Assembly: GCF_003947415.1 (NCBI RefSeq)
Contig: NZ_QHKL01000002.1
Location: 1 to 64,000, forward strand
Length of the DNA: 64,000 nucleotides
Source: Amycolatopsis sp. WAC 01376
Lineage (GTDB): Bacteria; Actinomycetota; Actinomycetes; Mycobacteriales; Pseudonocardiaceae
Direction: 5' to 3'
Made by a program: the position numbers and the translations under genes. The notes beneath the pieces were generated by a model, which saw only the letters and a list, made by a program, of their open reading frames with translations, was not told the origin of the DNA and searched no databases. Shown here piece by piece: positions 7,849 to 15,856 of the stretch; the stretch's first letter is position 1; each line of letters starts with the position of its first letter.

Positions 7849-8129
7849 CACGTCACCACGCTGCGGAGGACGTCGCCGTGGTGCATCCGCTCGAAGGCCC
7901 GCTCGACGCCGTCGACCTTCGTGCATTGTCCACTGTGGACCAGCGTCTTTTCGGGAGACACCCCGACGCCGAGCGCGGGGGACAGGGCGGTGCCGTCGGC
8001 CGTGACGCCGTCGCTGACGGCCTCCACGAAACCCGCGGCCTCGTGACTGAGCAGGAACGGGAACGCGTCGACGCCTTGGACCTCGTACGGCATGTCCACC
8101 TCCGAGTAGTCGACTCCGTAGCTTGCCAC
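7845..8129 (-). pseudogene. Internally deleted zinc alcohol dehydrogenase remnant (MscR-like)
   Basis: The 94 codons join an N-terminal piece (YEVQGVDAFPFLLSHEAAGF, corresponding to the catalytic-zinc GHE-like region, here SHE) directly to a C-terminal piece (VERAFERMHHGDVLRSVV) that normally ends zinc dehydrogenases of the S-nitrosomycothiol reductase/formaldehyde dehydrogenase type. About 260 middle residues, including the structural zinc loop and the NAD-binding Rossmann fold, are absent, so it cannot be an active dehydrogenase. The reading frame remains open and its stop overlaps the next start, so it may still be translated. A GTCCACTGTGGAC palindrome (7928-7940) lies close to the junction. 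Confidence 0.7.
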
Positions 8130-8173
8130 GAGGGCAGCCCGGATCGCGACATCCGCTCGGGTGGGGAACCGAT

Positions 8174-9439
8174 TCAGTGCCCAGGAGTGATGATGTAGGC
8201 GACCCCGCCGGGGCCGCTCGAAACGCCGCCATTCGTGTTGTACCGCTTGGTGCGCTGCCAGATTGTCTCGAACTGGTGTCGTTTGTAGACATGCCGGACG
8301 CGGTCGTTGCTGCTCGCCGCCGGGTCGTTCGCGATCACGTCACCGTCCTTCGTGAAGCCGACGACGACCATGATGTGCCCGGCGGTGCCGTAGCCCGCGC
8401 CGTCGAGTTCCTCGGCCTTGAACGACTGCGACGTGATCACCGGGATGCCGCGCGCGATGTAGTTTTCGAGTTCGTTCAAGGAGTGCAAACGGGTGATGTG
8501 CCCACGCAATCCGAGTGAAGCGGCGTACGCGGTGTTGAACGGCCAGTTGCCCGTTCCGTCGTAGGCGTAGTCGAACGTGTAGCGGGCGGCGTACGCGACG
8601 GTCGGATCGACGTAACCCTCCGGAATCCACGCCATGTTCTCGCGCTTGGGCCGTTTGCCCCAGTACTCGGCGACCATTTCGGTGGACGTGGGGCTGCACC
8701 AGTTCTCGCCGCCACCGCCGTACTCCGGGAACTGTCCTTTGTGGATGTTCTGCGCGTAGGCGGGCACCTTGAGTTCGATGCCGGTGGCGCGGCCCGGCTT
8801 GGTCGCCTTGACCTCGAAGCGGTCCGGGACCAGCGACGTCATGGCGCCGACCGACGACACCGACGGCGTGGCGCGGGAACCGGCTTCGCGGTACAGGCTG
8901 ACTCGCAGCTGGTACGAACGGAGCGCGACACCCGCCTTCATGACCAGCGTGTCGACGTCGACCGCGGCGTTCGGGTCGCTCTGGCCGTCGACGCTGGTGC
9001 GCTTGATGTCGGCGTCCCCACTGGCCCAGCGGCCCATGACGTACCAGGAGGTCTCGGCGCCCGCCGCGGTGCGGCCTTTCGCCTCGACCTTGAGCCAGGT
9101 CTTGGCCGGCGTCTTCGCGTTCCAGGAAGCGACCAGCTGTGAGGCGTCGAAGCCCTGCGTGTGGCTCCGCGACGTCCATTGGCCGTATTCGTAGGTCTTG
9201 GTGGTCCCGAGTTCGGGTTCGGTGTGCTCGATGGTGCCGATCGGGCGGTCGATGCGCAGCGCTCCGTGGTCGAGATCGAGGCCCTCCAGCCTGCCGTCCC
9301 GGAAACCGTGGTGACCGGACCATTCGTGGAAGTCGATCGACTCGTCGTCCGGGCGGCCGGGACCCGCTTCCGCCGTCTGTGCCGTCACCGCTGTCATCGT
9401 CGCGATGGTCAGCAGTGTGACCAGCCCTCGTATGCGCAT
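8174..9439 (-). CDS. Secreted C39-like peptidase
   Basis: This 421-residue protein has a signal peptide (MRIRGLVTLLTIATMTAVTA, cleaved after about TAEA). A beta-rich N-terminal region of about 200 residues leads into a papain-like C39 peptidase domain. The catalytic Cys lies in NWCSPTSTEM (about residue 247), His in GTAGHIMVVVGF and Asp in VIANDPAAS. Such enzymes are exported, and no bacteriocin genes or ABC transporter are adjacent, so a general extracellular protease is more likely than a leader peptidase. ATG at 9439 gives the clean signal peptide; an earlier in-frame start adds eight residues. Confidence 0.85.
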   Translation of the reverse strand: MRIRGLVTLLTIATMTAVTAQTAEAGPGRPDDESIDFHEWSGHHGFRDGRLEGLDLDHGALRIDRPIGTIEHTEPELGTTKTYEYGQWTSRSHTQGFDASQLVASWNAKTPAKTWLKVEAKGRTAAGAETSWYVMGRWASGDADIKRTSVDGQSDPNAAVDVDTLVMKAGVALRSYQLRVSLYREAGSRATPSVSSVGAMTSLVPDRFEVKATKPGRATGIELKVPAYAQNIHKGQFPEYGGGGENWCSPTSTEMVAEYWGKRPKRENMAWIPEGYVDPTVAYAARYTFDYAYDGTGNWPFNTAYAASLGLRGHITRLHSLNELENYIARGIPVITSQSFKAEELDGAGYGTAGHIMVVVGFTKDGDVIANDPAASSNDRVRHVYKRHQFETIWQRTKRYNTNGGVSSGPGGVAYIITPGH

Positions 9440-9573
9440 CCCGGCTCCATCCCTCGAGTCCACCCAGTAAGGAAGGAATTTTCGCCGGTTACGCCGGGTA
9501 TGTAAATAGTTGAGGGCCGGGTCGCGGGGGTTCGCTCGCCCTATCCGTCACTAGAGCCGTCCTTACCGCTCAC

Positions 9574-9587
9574 GAGGCCCAAGCCTC
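9574..9587. terminator. Short GC hairpin at the end of the phosphoesterase gene
   Basis: GAGGC at 9574-9578 and GCCTC at 9583-9587 form a 5-bp stem with a CCAA loop touching the stop codon of the phosphoesterase. No T-run follows, so termination is only suggested. Confidence 0.3.
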
Positions 9588-11307
9588 AGGCGAGCGGGTT
9601 CGGCAGCAGGAGTTCGGTGTTCTGGTCCTGAGGGGTACCGACGGCGGACAGCGAAGCGTGGATGTCGTTGTAGGAGAACTCCCGGTACAGCGACGCAAGC
9701 GCTTGCGTCGAGGTGTCCGAGTACGGCGCCTCGTACGGGGCTTCCGCCTCGATCAGGGTCGTGAACAGCGAAAGCGTGCCGTCGGCGTTGTCGGCGACCT
9801 CGATGATCCGCGCGTGCTGCGGGAAGTCGATGTGCGAAGCGGTGTTGATCTCCCAGAAGCTCTGCTTCGCGGTCTTGCCGGCGTGCGGGGTGATCTTGTT
9901 GTGGTGCGTGTGCCCGTTGACCCACGCCAGCACGTTCGGGAACCGGTGCAGCAGCGAGACGAACGTGTCGCCGTTGAGCCGGAGCTCCATCGGATGCCGC
10001 GCGTCCGGGAGCACGTTGCCCATGGTGTCGCTGGTGTGATGGCTGAAGAGGATGAACAGCTCGTCCGTCACGTTCTGGGTGACCTTGCGCCCGAAGAAGT
10101 CGTAGTACGTCGAGCTGTTGCGCTTGAGCGTGTTCTCCACCCAGGTGAACTGCCCGAGCCCGATGGACCCGTCGGCCAGCCCGGCCATCGTCGTGGTGTC
10201 GAGGCTGATGCCGACGACGCCCGGCGCGATGCGGAAGGTGTAGTACACGTTCCGTCCGTCGGCGTTGTTCTCGCTGAACCCGTGGCCGACCGGGCCGGGG
10301 CCGGTGTTGGCGGAGTCGAGGTGGTGCCGCACGAATTCCGCGGTGCTGAACGGCCGCCGTCGTGCGTCCGGGGTGACCTCGCGGATCGTGCCGGAGCCGC
10401 CGAACAGCTCCGTGACCGGGACGCCGGAGCCGGACCCGATCGCCTTGGCGAGTTTCCGTGACGTCGTCTCGTCCTTGCCGATCACCTTGAAGCGGCCGGT
10501 GTACCAGGCGTCCATCCCCGGCAGGTCCGGCACCGTGCCGACGATGCTGTCGTCGTGGTTGCCGAAAGTGCAGAACCACGGGACGTCGAGACCGGGCGAG
10601 GTGAAGGTGTTCGAGGCCGCGCCGAGCAGGCCGGGCAGCTGCGGGAAACCCTTCTTCGTGTACGCGTCGTCCAGCGGTTCGCCGGGGTTCCAGTAGTGCG
10701 AAGACCCGGACGTCTGGACGCCTTCGTGCAAGTTCGGGTCGCCAGAGGTCGGGTTCACCGTGCCGCCGTTGAGCACCTTGAGGAACCATTCGAGCTCGAT
10801 CAGCTCGTGGTTGTCGGTGTTGTCGCCGGTGGTGACCATGAAGTCGATCGGCCGTCCGGTGAACGGGCCGGCCTTCAGGCTGTTGACCCGCTCCACCAGC
10901 GCCGTCGTCGCGACCGGGCCGAGCGTCTCCTGCGGCCGGTGCGCCGAGCCGACGAACGGGTGCAGGTATTCGAACCGCGCCGGGCTCTCGGCGTCGGTGA
11001 AATGCAGGTCGGTGAACTGCGCGAACGAGGCCATCGCGCGACGCCGCTCGTCGCGGCCGGACTTCGGCGCGGCGAGGTCGCCGCGGACCACGAGCGGCCA
11101 GCCGGGGCCCGCGGTCAGCCGGGTGTAGCCAGGACCGGTCTTCAGCGGGGCCGCCGCGGCTTCGAGGGTGGTGCCCGCGGTGCGCACCGCGCGGGCCGAG
11201 GTGCGCGCCAGCGCCCGGTCGAGCGCGTTGGCGGTCGGCGTGCACAGCAGCAGGCCGACGCCGGCGGCGCCGGTCGCGGTGAAGGTGCGCCTCGAGATGT
11301 CGGACAT
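9586..11307 (-). CDS. Tat-exported metallophosphoesterase (TIGR03767-like)
   Basis: This 573-residue calcineurin-like phosphoesterase keeps the dimetal ligands in order: FAQFTDLHFTD (Asp, His), VTTGDNTDN, TFGNHDD and VNGHTHHNK. The N-terminus SRRTFTATGAAG is a twin-arginine signal, so the folded protein is exported by Tat. The overall length and spacing match actinobacterial TIGR03767-type phosphoesterases of unknown substrate. ATG at 11307 directly precedes the Tat motif; longer in-frame versions extend past the promoter. It is a single gene transcribed leftward. Confidence 0.87.
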   Translation of the reverse strand: MSDISRRTFTATGAAGVGLLLCTPTANALDRALARTSARAVRTAGTTLEAAAAPLKTGPGYTRLTAGPGWPLVVRGDLAAPKSGRDERRRAMASFAQFTDLHFTDAESPARFEYLHPFVGSAHRPQETLGPVATTALVERVNSLKAGPFTGRPIDFMVTTGDNTDNHELIELEWFLKVLNGGTVNPTSGDPNLHEGVQTSGSSHYWNPGEPLDDAYTKKGFPQLPGLLGAASNTFTSPGLDVPWFCTFGNHDDSIVGTVPDLPGMDAWYTGRFKVIGKDETTSRKLAKAIGSGSGVPVTELFGGSGTIREVTPDARRRPFSTAEFVRHHLDSANTGPGPVGHGFSENNADGRNVYYTFRIAPGVVGISLDTTTMAGLADGSIGLGQFTWVENTLKRNSSTYYDFFGRKVTQNVTDELFILFSHHTSDTMGNVLPDARHPMELRLNGDTFVSLLHRFPNVLAWVNGHTHHNKITPHAGKTAKQSFWEINTASHIDFPQHARIIEVADNADGTLSLFTTLIEAEAPYEAPYSDTSTQALASLYREFSYNDIHASLSAVGTPQDQNTELLLPNPLA

Positions 11308-11484
11308 GGCGGTGCCCCCAGTCGTCGCGGATGGTCGTCGCGGAAGGACGATGCCGCACGACGTTAGCCGTGGGGTGAACGCGGGAAAAGGGTAATGCGA
11401 AGATTTGTCACGTTCGGCCGAATGTCCAAGGAGCCAAGCGGGCTGGTTACGCTGGCCGCTCGGCGCAACGAGGAGGTGGCCCCG

Positions 11485-11919
11485 GTGGGTGCTTCGGCTT
11501 GGTCTGTCCGCGGCCGGTTCGACGGCGACCCAGGGGCGGCGCTGGACGCGATGAAGGCGCGCGTCTTCGCGGAGGGTGACTACCTCTGGGAAGGCGACGA
11601 GCTCGGCCGACCGGATTCGATCGACGACCTGTACGAGGTGGAGAGCGTCCAGGAGTCCGGGACCCATTCCGTGCTCGACGTCCACGAGTTCATCAGCGCC
11701 ACGGGCGAGGACGACTTCGGCACCATCCGGCCCTTGACCGACGCCGAACTCCTCGCCGCGTTCGGCACCGAGGAGCCGTCCGTCGCCGCCTTCGACGAAC
11801 TCGACAAGGCGGGACGACTGCCGTTCGAACGCCGCCCGCGCTGGAGCGCCAACTGCGCGCTGCTCTACGAAGACGACGTCGCCGTCGAACTGGCGATCTG
11901 GGGCGTGTCCGGGGACTAG
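11485..11919 (+). CDS. Conserved hypothetical protein, acidic
   Basis: This 144-residue acidic soluble protein has no signal peptide or membrane segment. I do not recognise the family. GTG at 11485 was chosen because AGGAGG lies 7 bases upstream (11471-11476); the frame stays open for 30 more codons upstream to ATG at 11395, but without a good ribosome site. The sequence (WSVRGRFDGDPGAALDAMKA) resembles small cytosolic proteins found beside immunity-like genes in actinomycetes, but no function is claimed. Confidence 0.7.
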   Translation: MGASAWSVRGRFDGDPGAALDAMKARVFAEGDYLWEGDELGRPDSIDDLYEVESVQESGTHSVLDVHEFISATGEDDFGTIRPLTDAELLAAFGTEEPSVAAFDELDKAGRLPFERRPRWSANCALLYEDDVAVELAIWGVSGD

Positions 11920-11929
11920 GGCGCGTGGG

Positions 11930-11975
11930 GTCGTGAGTGGTAAGTGTCGTTAGAACGACACTTACCACTCACGAC
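11930..11975. terminator. 22-bp perfect palindrome, GTCGTGAGTGG family
   Basis: The arm at 11930-11951 (GTCGTGAGTGG then TAAGTGTCGTT) is the exact reverse complement of 11954-11975 with only AG between. It fills the convergent gap between the hypothetical gene and the solute-binding gene. The outer 11 bases recur in the 23-bp palindrome at 58116-58163 with a different inner sequence. Confidence 0.7.
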
Positions 11976-11983
11976 GCGGCGGC

Positions 11984-13246
11984 TCACGCGGACAGGCGGC
12001 CCAGTTCGGCTTTGACGGCCTCGACCGCGGCCTTCGTCTCGGCGACCGGATCCGCGCCGTCGCGGGCGATCCGGCCCAGCGCGCCGACGAGCGCGGTGTT
12101 CGCCGTCTGTGTCCACAGTGGACCGGCGGCGCGGCCGTTCTCCTTGACCAGCTTCGCCGCGTCGGCCGCCGCGGCGACCTTGTCGAGCACGCTCAGCCGC
12201 GCGGGCAGGTGGAAACCGAACCTGGTGGCGAACTCCTGCTGGAAGTCGGTGCGCTCCAACCACAGCCACTTGACGAAATCCTTGGCGGCGTTGGGGTTCA
12301 GGCTCTTGGAGTGCACCATCGCGCTCAACCCGCTGACCGCGACGGACGGCGCGCCCGCCGCGTCGAGCCGGGGGAAGGCCAGGATGCCGAAGTCGTCCTT
12401 CACTGCGTCCTGGATCTTCGGCAGGTTCCACAGCCAGGTCCATTGCATGGCGGTGAGCCCGTCGATGAACGGGAGCGGATCCGCCCAGTCCGTCGAAGCG
12501 CCGAGCAGTAGCGAACCGTTGAGCTCGTGGAGTTTCGCGAACGTCGTGGCGGCGCGCGGATCGTCGAAGCCGACGGATTTGCCGTCCTTGACGTAGTCGA
12601 GCCCGGCCGACCACAGCAGCGGGCCGGCGAGCACCGCGGCCCCCGCGTCGTTGCCGGCGAACAGTCCTTTGACGCCGTCCTTGGTGAGTTTCTTCGCCGC
12701 GTCGACGAGTTCGCCGAGCGTCTGCGGCGGCTGCACTCCGGCCTCCTGCAGGAAACTCTTGCGGTAGAAGAGAACCTGGGCGTCCAGCGCCTGCGGGATG
12801 CCGTAGAGCTTGCCGTCGACCGTCTGTGCCGCCAGTACGGAGGGGTTGAAATCCCCGCGCACGGGTCCGATGACGTCGTCGAGCGGGACGAGGAGGTTCT
12901 GCCGGACGCGGTCGACGGTGACCTGGCCTTCGAAGACGTCCGGGACCGGCCCCGCCTGCAGTGCGGCGTTCAGTTTCGCTTCGTAGTCGTCGGGATTCCA
13001 CTGTACCGTGACCTTGGACTTCTGGTACGCGGCCGCGTAGCGCGTGACGGCTTCCTGGACACCGGCTTCGGGATACGGGTGGTACCACTGCGTGAGATCC
13101 ACAGGCTTCGGTTTCGGCTTGGTCACCCCGGCGGAGTAAGCCGTCGACGGGGGCGGGTTTCCCGTTCGGACAGTGTTGGACCCGCAGGCGGAAAGGACGG
13201 TGGTCCCCGCGAGCGCCAAGAACGTTCGCCTGTTTGTCTTACGCAC
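11984..13246 (-). CDS. ABC sugar-type solute-binding lipoprotein (orphan)
   Basis: This 420-residue extracellular solute-binding protein of family 1 (SBP_bac_1) starts with NRRTFLALAGTTVLSACGS, combining a twin-arginine motif with a lipobox (LSAC), so it should be a lipid-anchored surface protein exported by Tat. The body (PVPDVFEGQVTVDRVRQNLL, YGIPQALDAQVLFYRKS, WLWNLPKIQ) is typical of sugar-binding proteins. No permease or ATPase gene is adjacent, so it must use components encoded elsewhere or be vestigial. GTG at 13246 has AAGGG 8 bases upstream; a TTG at 13252 is also in frame. Confidence 0.88.
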   Translation of the reverse strand: MRKTNRRTFLALAGTTVLSACGSNTVRTGNPPPSTAYSAGVTKPKPKPVDLTQWYHPYPEAGVQEAVTRYAAAYQKSKVTVQWNPDDYEAKLNAALQAGPVPDVFEGQVTVDRVRQNLLVPLDDVIGPVRGDFNPSVLAAQTVDGKLYGIPQALDAQVLFYRKSFLQEAGVQPPQTLGELVDAAKKLTKDGVKGLFAGNDAGAAVLAGPLLWSAGLDYVKDGKSVGFDDPRAATTFAKLHELNGSLLLGASTDWADPLPFIDGLTAMQWTWLWNLPKIQDAVKDDFGILAFPRLDAAGAPSVAVSGLSAMVHSKSLNPNAAKDFVKWLWLERTDFQQEFATRFGFHLPARLSVLDKVAAAADAAKLVKENGRAAGPLWTQTANTALVGALGRIARDGADPVAETKAAVEAVKAELGRLSA

Positions 13247-13270
13247 CAACAAAACCCTTCGCCGAACGCA

Positions 13271-13316
13271 GTGAAGGCCATCTTCAGGGAACAGCGTCCC
13301 TCAAGATGGCCTTCAC
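13271..13316. terminator. 20-bp palindrome (one mismatch), GAAGGCC-type
   Basis: GTGAAGGCCATCTTCAGGGA at 13271-13290 pairs with 13297-13316 with one mismatch around a 6-nt loop. It lies after the end of the acyl-CoA ligase gene and inside the promoter region of the solute-binding gene, so it could both terminate the first and affect the second. Confidence 0.6.
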
Positions 13317-13346
13317 GGAAGCGCAGGCGCGCGGGAGATTAACCCG

Positions 13347-14984
13347 TTAGAGCTGACTGACGTCGAGTTTGCCTTCGGAGTGGAACGCCCGCAGCCGCTT
13401 CTTGTCGAACTTGCCGACACTCGTCTTCGGGACTTCGTCCACAAAGGTCCAATTCTCCGGAAGCTGCCACTTCGCGACCTTGTCGGAGAGGAACTCGCGC
13501 AGTTCCTCGGCCGTGACGTTCTCGCCCTCCTTGAGCACGACGGCGACCAGCGGCCGCTCGTCCCACTTTTCGTCGGGGATGCCGACCACGGCCGCCTCGG
13601 CCACCGCGGGATGCGCCATCACCTGGTTCTCCAAGTCCACCGAGGAGATCCACTCGCCGCCGGATTTGATGACGTCCTTCGCGCGGTCGGTCAGCGTGAG
13701 GTAGCCGTCGGGGCTGATCTTGCCGACGTCGCCGGTGCGCAGCCAGCCGTCGTGGAACTTCTCCGGATCGGGCTCGTCACCGCTCGTGCCGCTGTAGTAC
13801 GACGCCGCGATCCACGGGCCCTGAACCTCGAGCTCGCCGACGCTTTCGTTGTCCCATGGCAGTTCCTCTCCGTTGTCGCCGATCAGCCTGGCGCTGACGG
13901 ACGCCGGGAACCGGCCCTGGGTGTAGCGGTAGTCCCACGCCTTCTCGCCGGTCGCGGCGGCGGGCGGGCGCGCGACGCTGCCCAGCGGCGACGTCTCGGT
14001 CATGCCCCAGGCGTGCAGGATCGGCACGTCGTAGCGGTCTTCGAACGCGTGCATCAGCGACGGCGGCGCGGCCGATCCGCCGACGACGACCTCGCGCAGA
14101 TGCGAGATGTCCTGCGGGTTCGCGTCGAGGTGGGACAGCAGGCCCTGCCAGATCGTCGGGACGGCGCCGGCGAAGGTCGGCTTCTCGACGTCGAGCATCT
14201 GGGCGATCGGGGCGGGCTGGAGGAAGCGGTCCGGCATCAGCAGCGAGGCGCCGACCATCATCGCCGCGTACGGCATGCCCCACGCCATCGCGTGGAACAT
14301 CGGGACGATCGCGAGGGCCTTGTCGTGCTGGGCCAGCCGCATGCTGTCGGACATCGTGACCTGCATGGAGTGCAGCCAGATCGACCGGTGGGAGTACGCG
14401 ACGCCCTTCGGGTCACCCGTGGTGCCCGAGGTGTAACACATCGCGGCGGCGGACCGCTCGTCCACGTCGGGCCAGTCGAAGGTGTCCGGCTGGCCGGCCA
14501 GCAGTTCGTCGTAGGAGTGCACCTGGACGCCGTCGGGCGCCGGGAGGGTGGCGGCGTCGCCGTTGGCCACGATGACGTGACGCACGGTCTTCAGCTCGGG
14601 CAGCTGCTTGGCCAGCAGCGGGACCAGCGTGCCGTCGACGATGACGACCTGGTCCTCGGCGTGGTTGGCGACGAAGACCAGCTGCTCGGGGAACAGCCGG
14701 ATGTTGAGCGTGTGCAGCACCGCGCCCATGGCGGGGATGGCCAGGTACGCGGCCATGTGCTCGGCGTTGTTCCACATGAACGTGCCGACGCGCTGGTCAC
14801 CGGTGATGCCGAGGCTCTGGAGGGCGTTGGCGAGCTTCGCGGCGTGCTTGCCGAGTTCGCCGTAGGTCTCCCGGCGGGCTTCTGAACCGGTCCAGGTGAT
14901 GACTTCGCTTTCGGAGTGCACCGTGGTGCCGTGGCGGAGCAGCCTGCCCAGTGACAGCTGTCCGTCCTGCATCGTGCTCAACAT
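13347..14984 (-). CDS. Long-chain-type fatty acyl-CoA synthetase
   Basis: This 545-residue ANL-superfamily enzyme would activate a fatty acid with ATP and CoA. The P-loop-like motif MCYTSGTTGDPKGVAYSHRS lies near residues 183-202, the adenine motif HAWGMTETSP in the middle, GWLRTGDVGKISPDGYL follows, and the C-terminal catalytic lysine is in KTSVGKFDKKRLR. All landmarks of an active ligase are present. ATG at 14984 has GGGAG upstream. Transcribed alone; substrate chain length cannot be told from sequence. Confidence 0.9.
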   Translation of the reverse strand: MLSTMQDGQLSLGRLLRHGTTVHSESEVITWTGSEARRETYGELGKHAAKLANALQSLGITGDQRVGTFMWNNAEHMAAYLAIPAMGAVLHTLNIRLFPEQLVFVANHAEDQVVIVDGTLVPLLAKQLPELKTVRHVIVANGDAATLPAPDGVQVHSYDELLAGQPDTFDWPDVDERSAAAMCYTSGTTGDPKGVAYSHRSIWLHSMQVTMSDSMRLAQHDKALAIVPMFHAMAWGMPYAAMMVGASLLMPDRFLQPAPIAQMLDVEKPTFAGAVPTIWQGLLSHLDANPQDISHLREVVVGGSAAPPSLMHAFEDRYDVPILHAWGMTETSPLGSVARPPAAATGEKAWDYRYTQGRFPASVSARLIGDNGEELPWDNESVGELEVQGPWIAASYYSGTSGDEPDPEKFHDGWLRTGDVGKISPDGYLTLTDRAKDVIKSGGEWISSVDLENQVMAHPAVAEAAVVGIPDEKWDERPLVAVVLKEGENVTAEELREFLSDKVAKWQLPENWTFVDEVPKTSVGKFDKKRLRAFHSEGKLDVSQL

Positions 14985-15435
14985 CGCGTACTCCCGTGGT
15001 GCTCGTTCTCCGGTGAACTGGGGTTGCGCCGACTCTAATCCGGGAGGGGTGAACCGGTCAGTAACATCGCAGGCAACCGTTCGGTCACAGTGTCGCGCTA
15101 ACGGGTGTTCGCCGGTTCAGGCCAAGATCATCAATAATTCGCATTTTTCCTGCCATGAAACGGAAAATGGCTGACAGTGCGAAGTTCTGGCATCGCTCAT
15201 AAGGGTGATGAACACGGGTGAATCGCCGCCCGAACGGCGTGTTTCCGCAGGCTGGGGCGGGTTGCCCGTGACGTGGTCGAGGGGTAATAAGTGCGTGTCG
15301 GTTTCACGGCCGAGGAACGGGTGGCGTTTACTGGAGCCGTGGTTACAGAGACGGCTGGCCAGCGCTTGCTCTTGCAAGCATGGTTAAAGGCCGTCGGCCG
15401 CGAAAGCGGAGACCTGAGATGAAAGGACTACTACG
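14985..15435. other. Intergenic region between acyl-CoA ligase and mIHF (451 bp)
   Basis: This divergent gap must hold promoters for both neighbours. The right half is less GC-rich than its surroundings (15125-15180). A 6-bp hairpin (GCTTGC, loop TCTT, GCAAGC at 15364-15379) lies in the probable mIHF leader. Short open frames here have no ribosome sites and unlike codon use, so I call no gene. No riboswitch fold was recognised. Confidence 0.5.
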
Positions 15436-15747
15436 TTGGCTCTGCCCACGTTGACTCCGGAGCAGCGCGCCGATGCCCTCGCCAAGGCGGCTGAGGCTCG
15501 CAAAGCGCGCTCCGAGCTGCTTGCGTCGATCAAGTCCGGCAAGGAGAGCATCGACAAGGTGCTCAAGCAGGCCAAGGAGAACAAGACCATCGGCAAGACG
15601 AAGGTCACGCAGCTGCTGAAGGCCGTGCCCGGCCTGGGCGCGGTCAAGGTCGCCGCCCTGCTGGAGCAGGCCGGGATCGACCCGGACCGGCGTGCCGCCG
15701 GCCTGGGCGAGCGGCAGCGCGAGGCCCTCCTCGAGGCGCTGAAGTAA
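15436..15747 (+). CDS. mihF: Integration host factor, actinobacterial type (mIHF)
   Basis: This 103-residue nucleoid-associated protein begins ALPTLTPEQRADALAKAAEARKAR, the hallmark N-terminal helix of mIHF/sIHF, and contains the helix-two-turn-helix DNA-binding region TKVTQLLKAVPGLGAVK (residues about 56-72). It bends DNA and is essential in mycobacteria. The start is TTG at 15436 with GAAAGGA 8 bases upstream; the ATG at 15419 is out of frame, so TTG is the only start giving the conserved MALP N-terminus. Transcribed alone from a long leader. Confidence 0.93.
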   Translation: MALPTLTPEQRADALAKAAEARKARSELLASIKSGKESIDKVLKQAKENKTIGKTKVTQLLKAVPGLGAVKVAALLEQAGIDPDRRAAGLGERQREALLEALK

Positions 15748-15783
15748 CGCTTCCGCCCAGGTCACAGGGCTGCCCGGGGGAAG

Positions 15784-15817
15784 GTGTTGTCACCAGAGGC
15801 TGTTGCCCGGACAACAC
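15784..15817. promoter_or_regulatory. Inverted repeat upstream of isochorismate synthase
   Basis: GTGTTGTC (15784-15791) and GACAACAC (15810-15817) are exact inverted copies 18 bases apart, and a third TGTTG half-site lies at 15801-15805 facing CAACA at 15812. It does not resemble the IdeR iron box, so if it is an operator the regulator is unknown. Confidence 0.35.
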
Positions 15818-15856
15818 TTTTCCCTGGTCTCAGCCGGAGCCTGGGACGCTGGTGAG

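Noticed and set aside
13271..13316. A riboswitch before the solute-binding gene
   Set aside because: The only structure is a member of the dispersed palindromes that also lie at gene ends; no conserved aptamer was recognised.
15117..15377. Small genes in the mIHF upstream gap
   Set aside because: No ribosome sites, no conserved motifs; a promoter/leader region is more likely.
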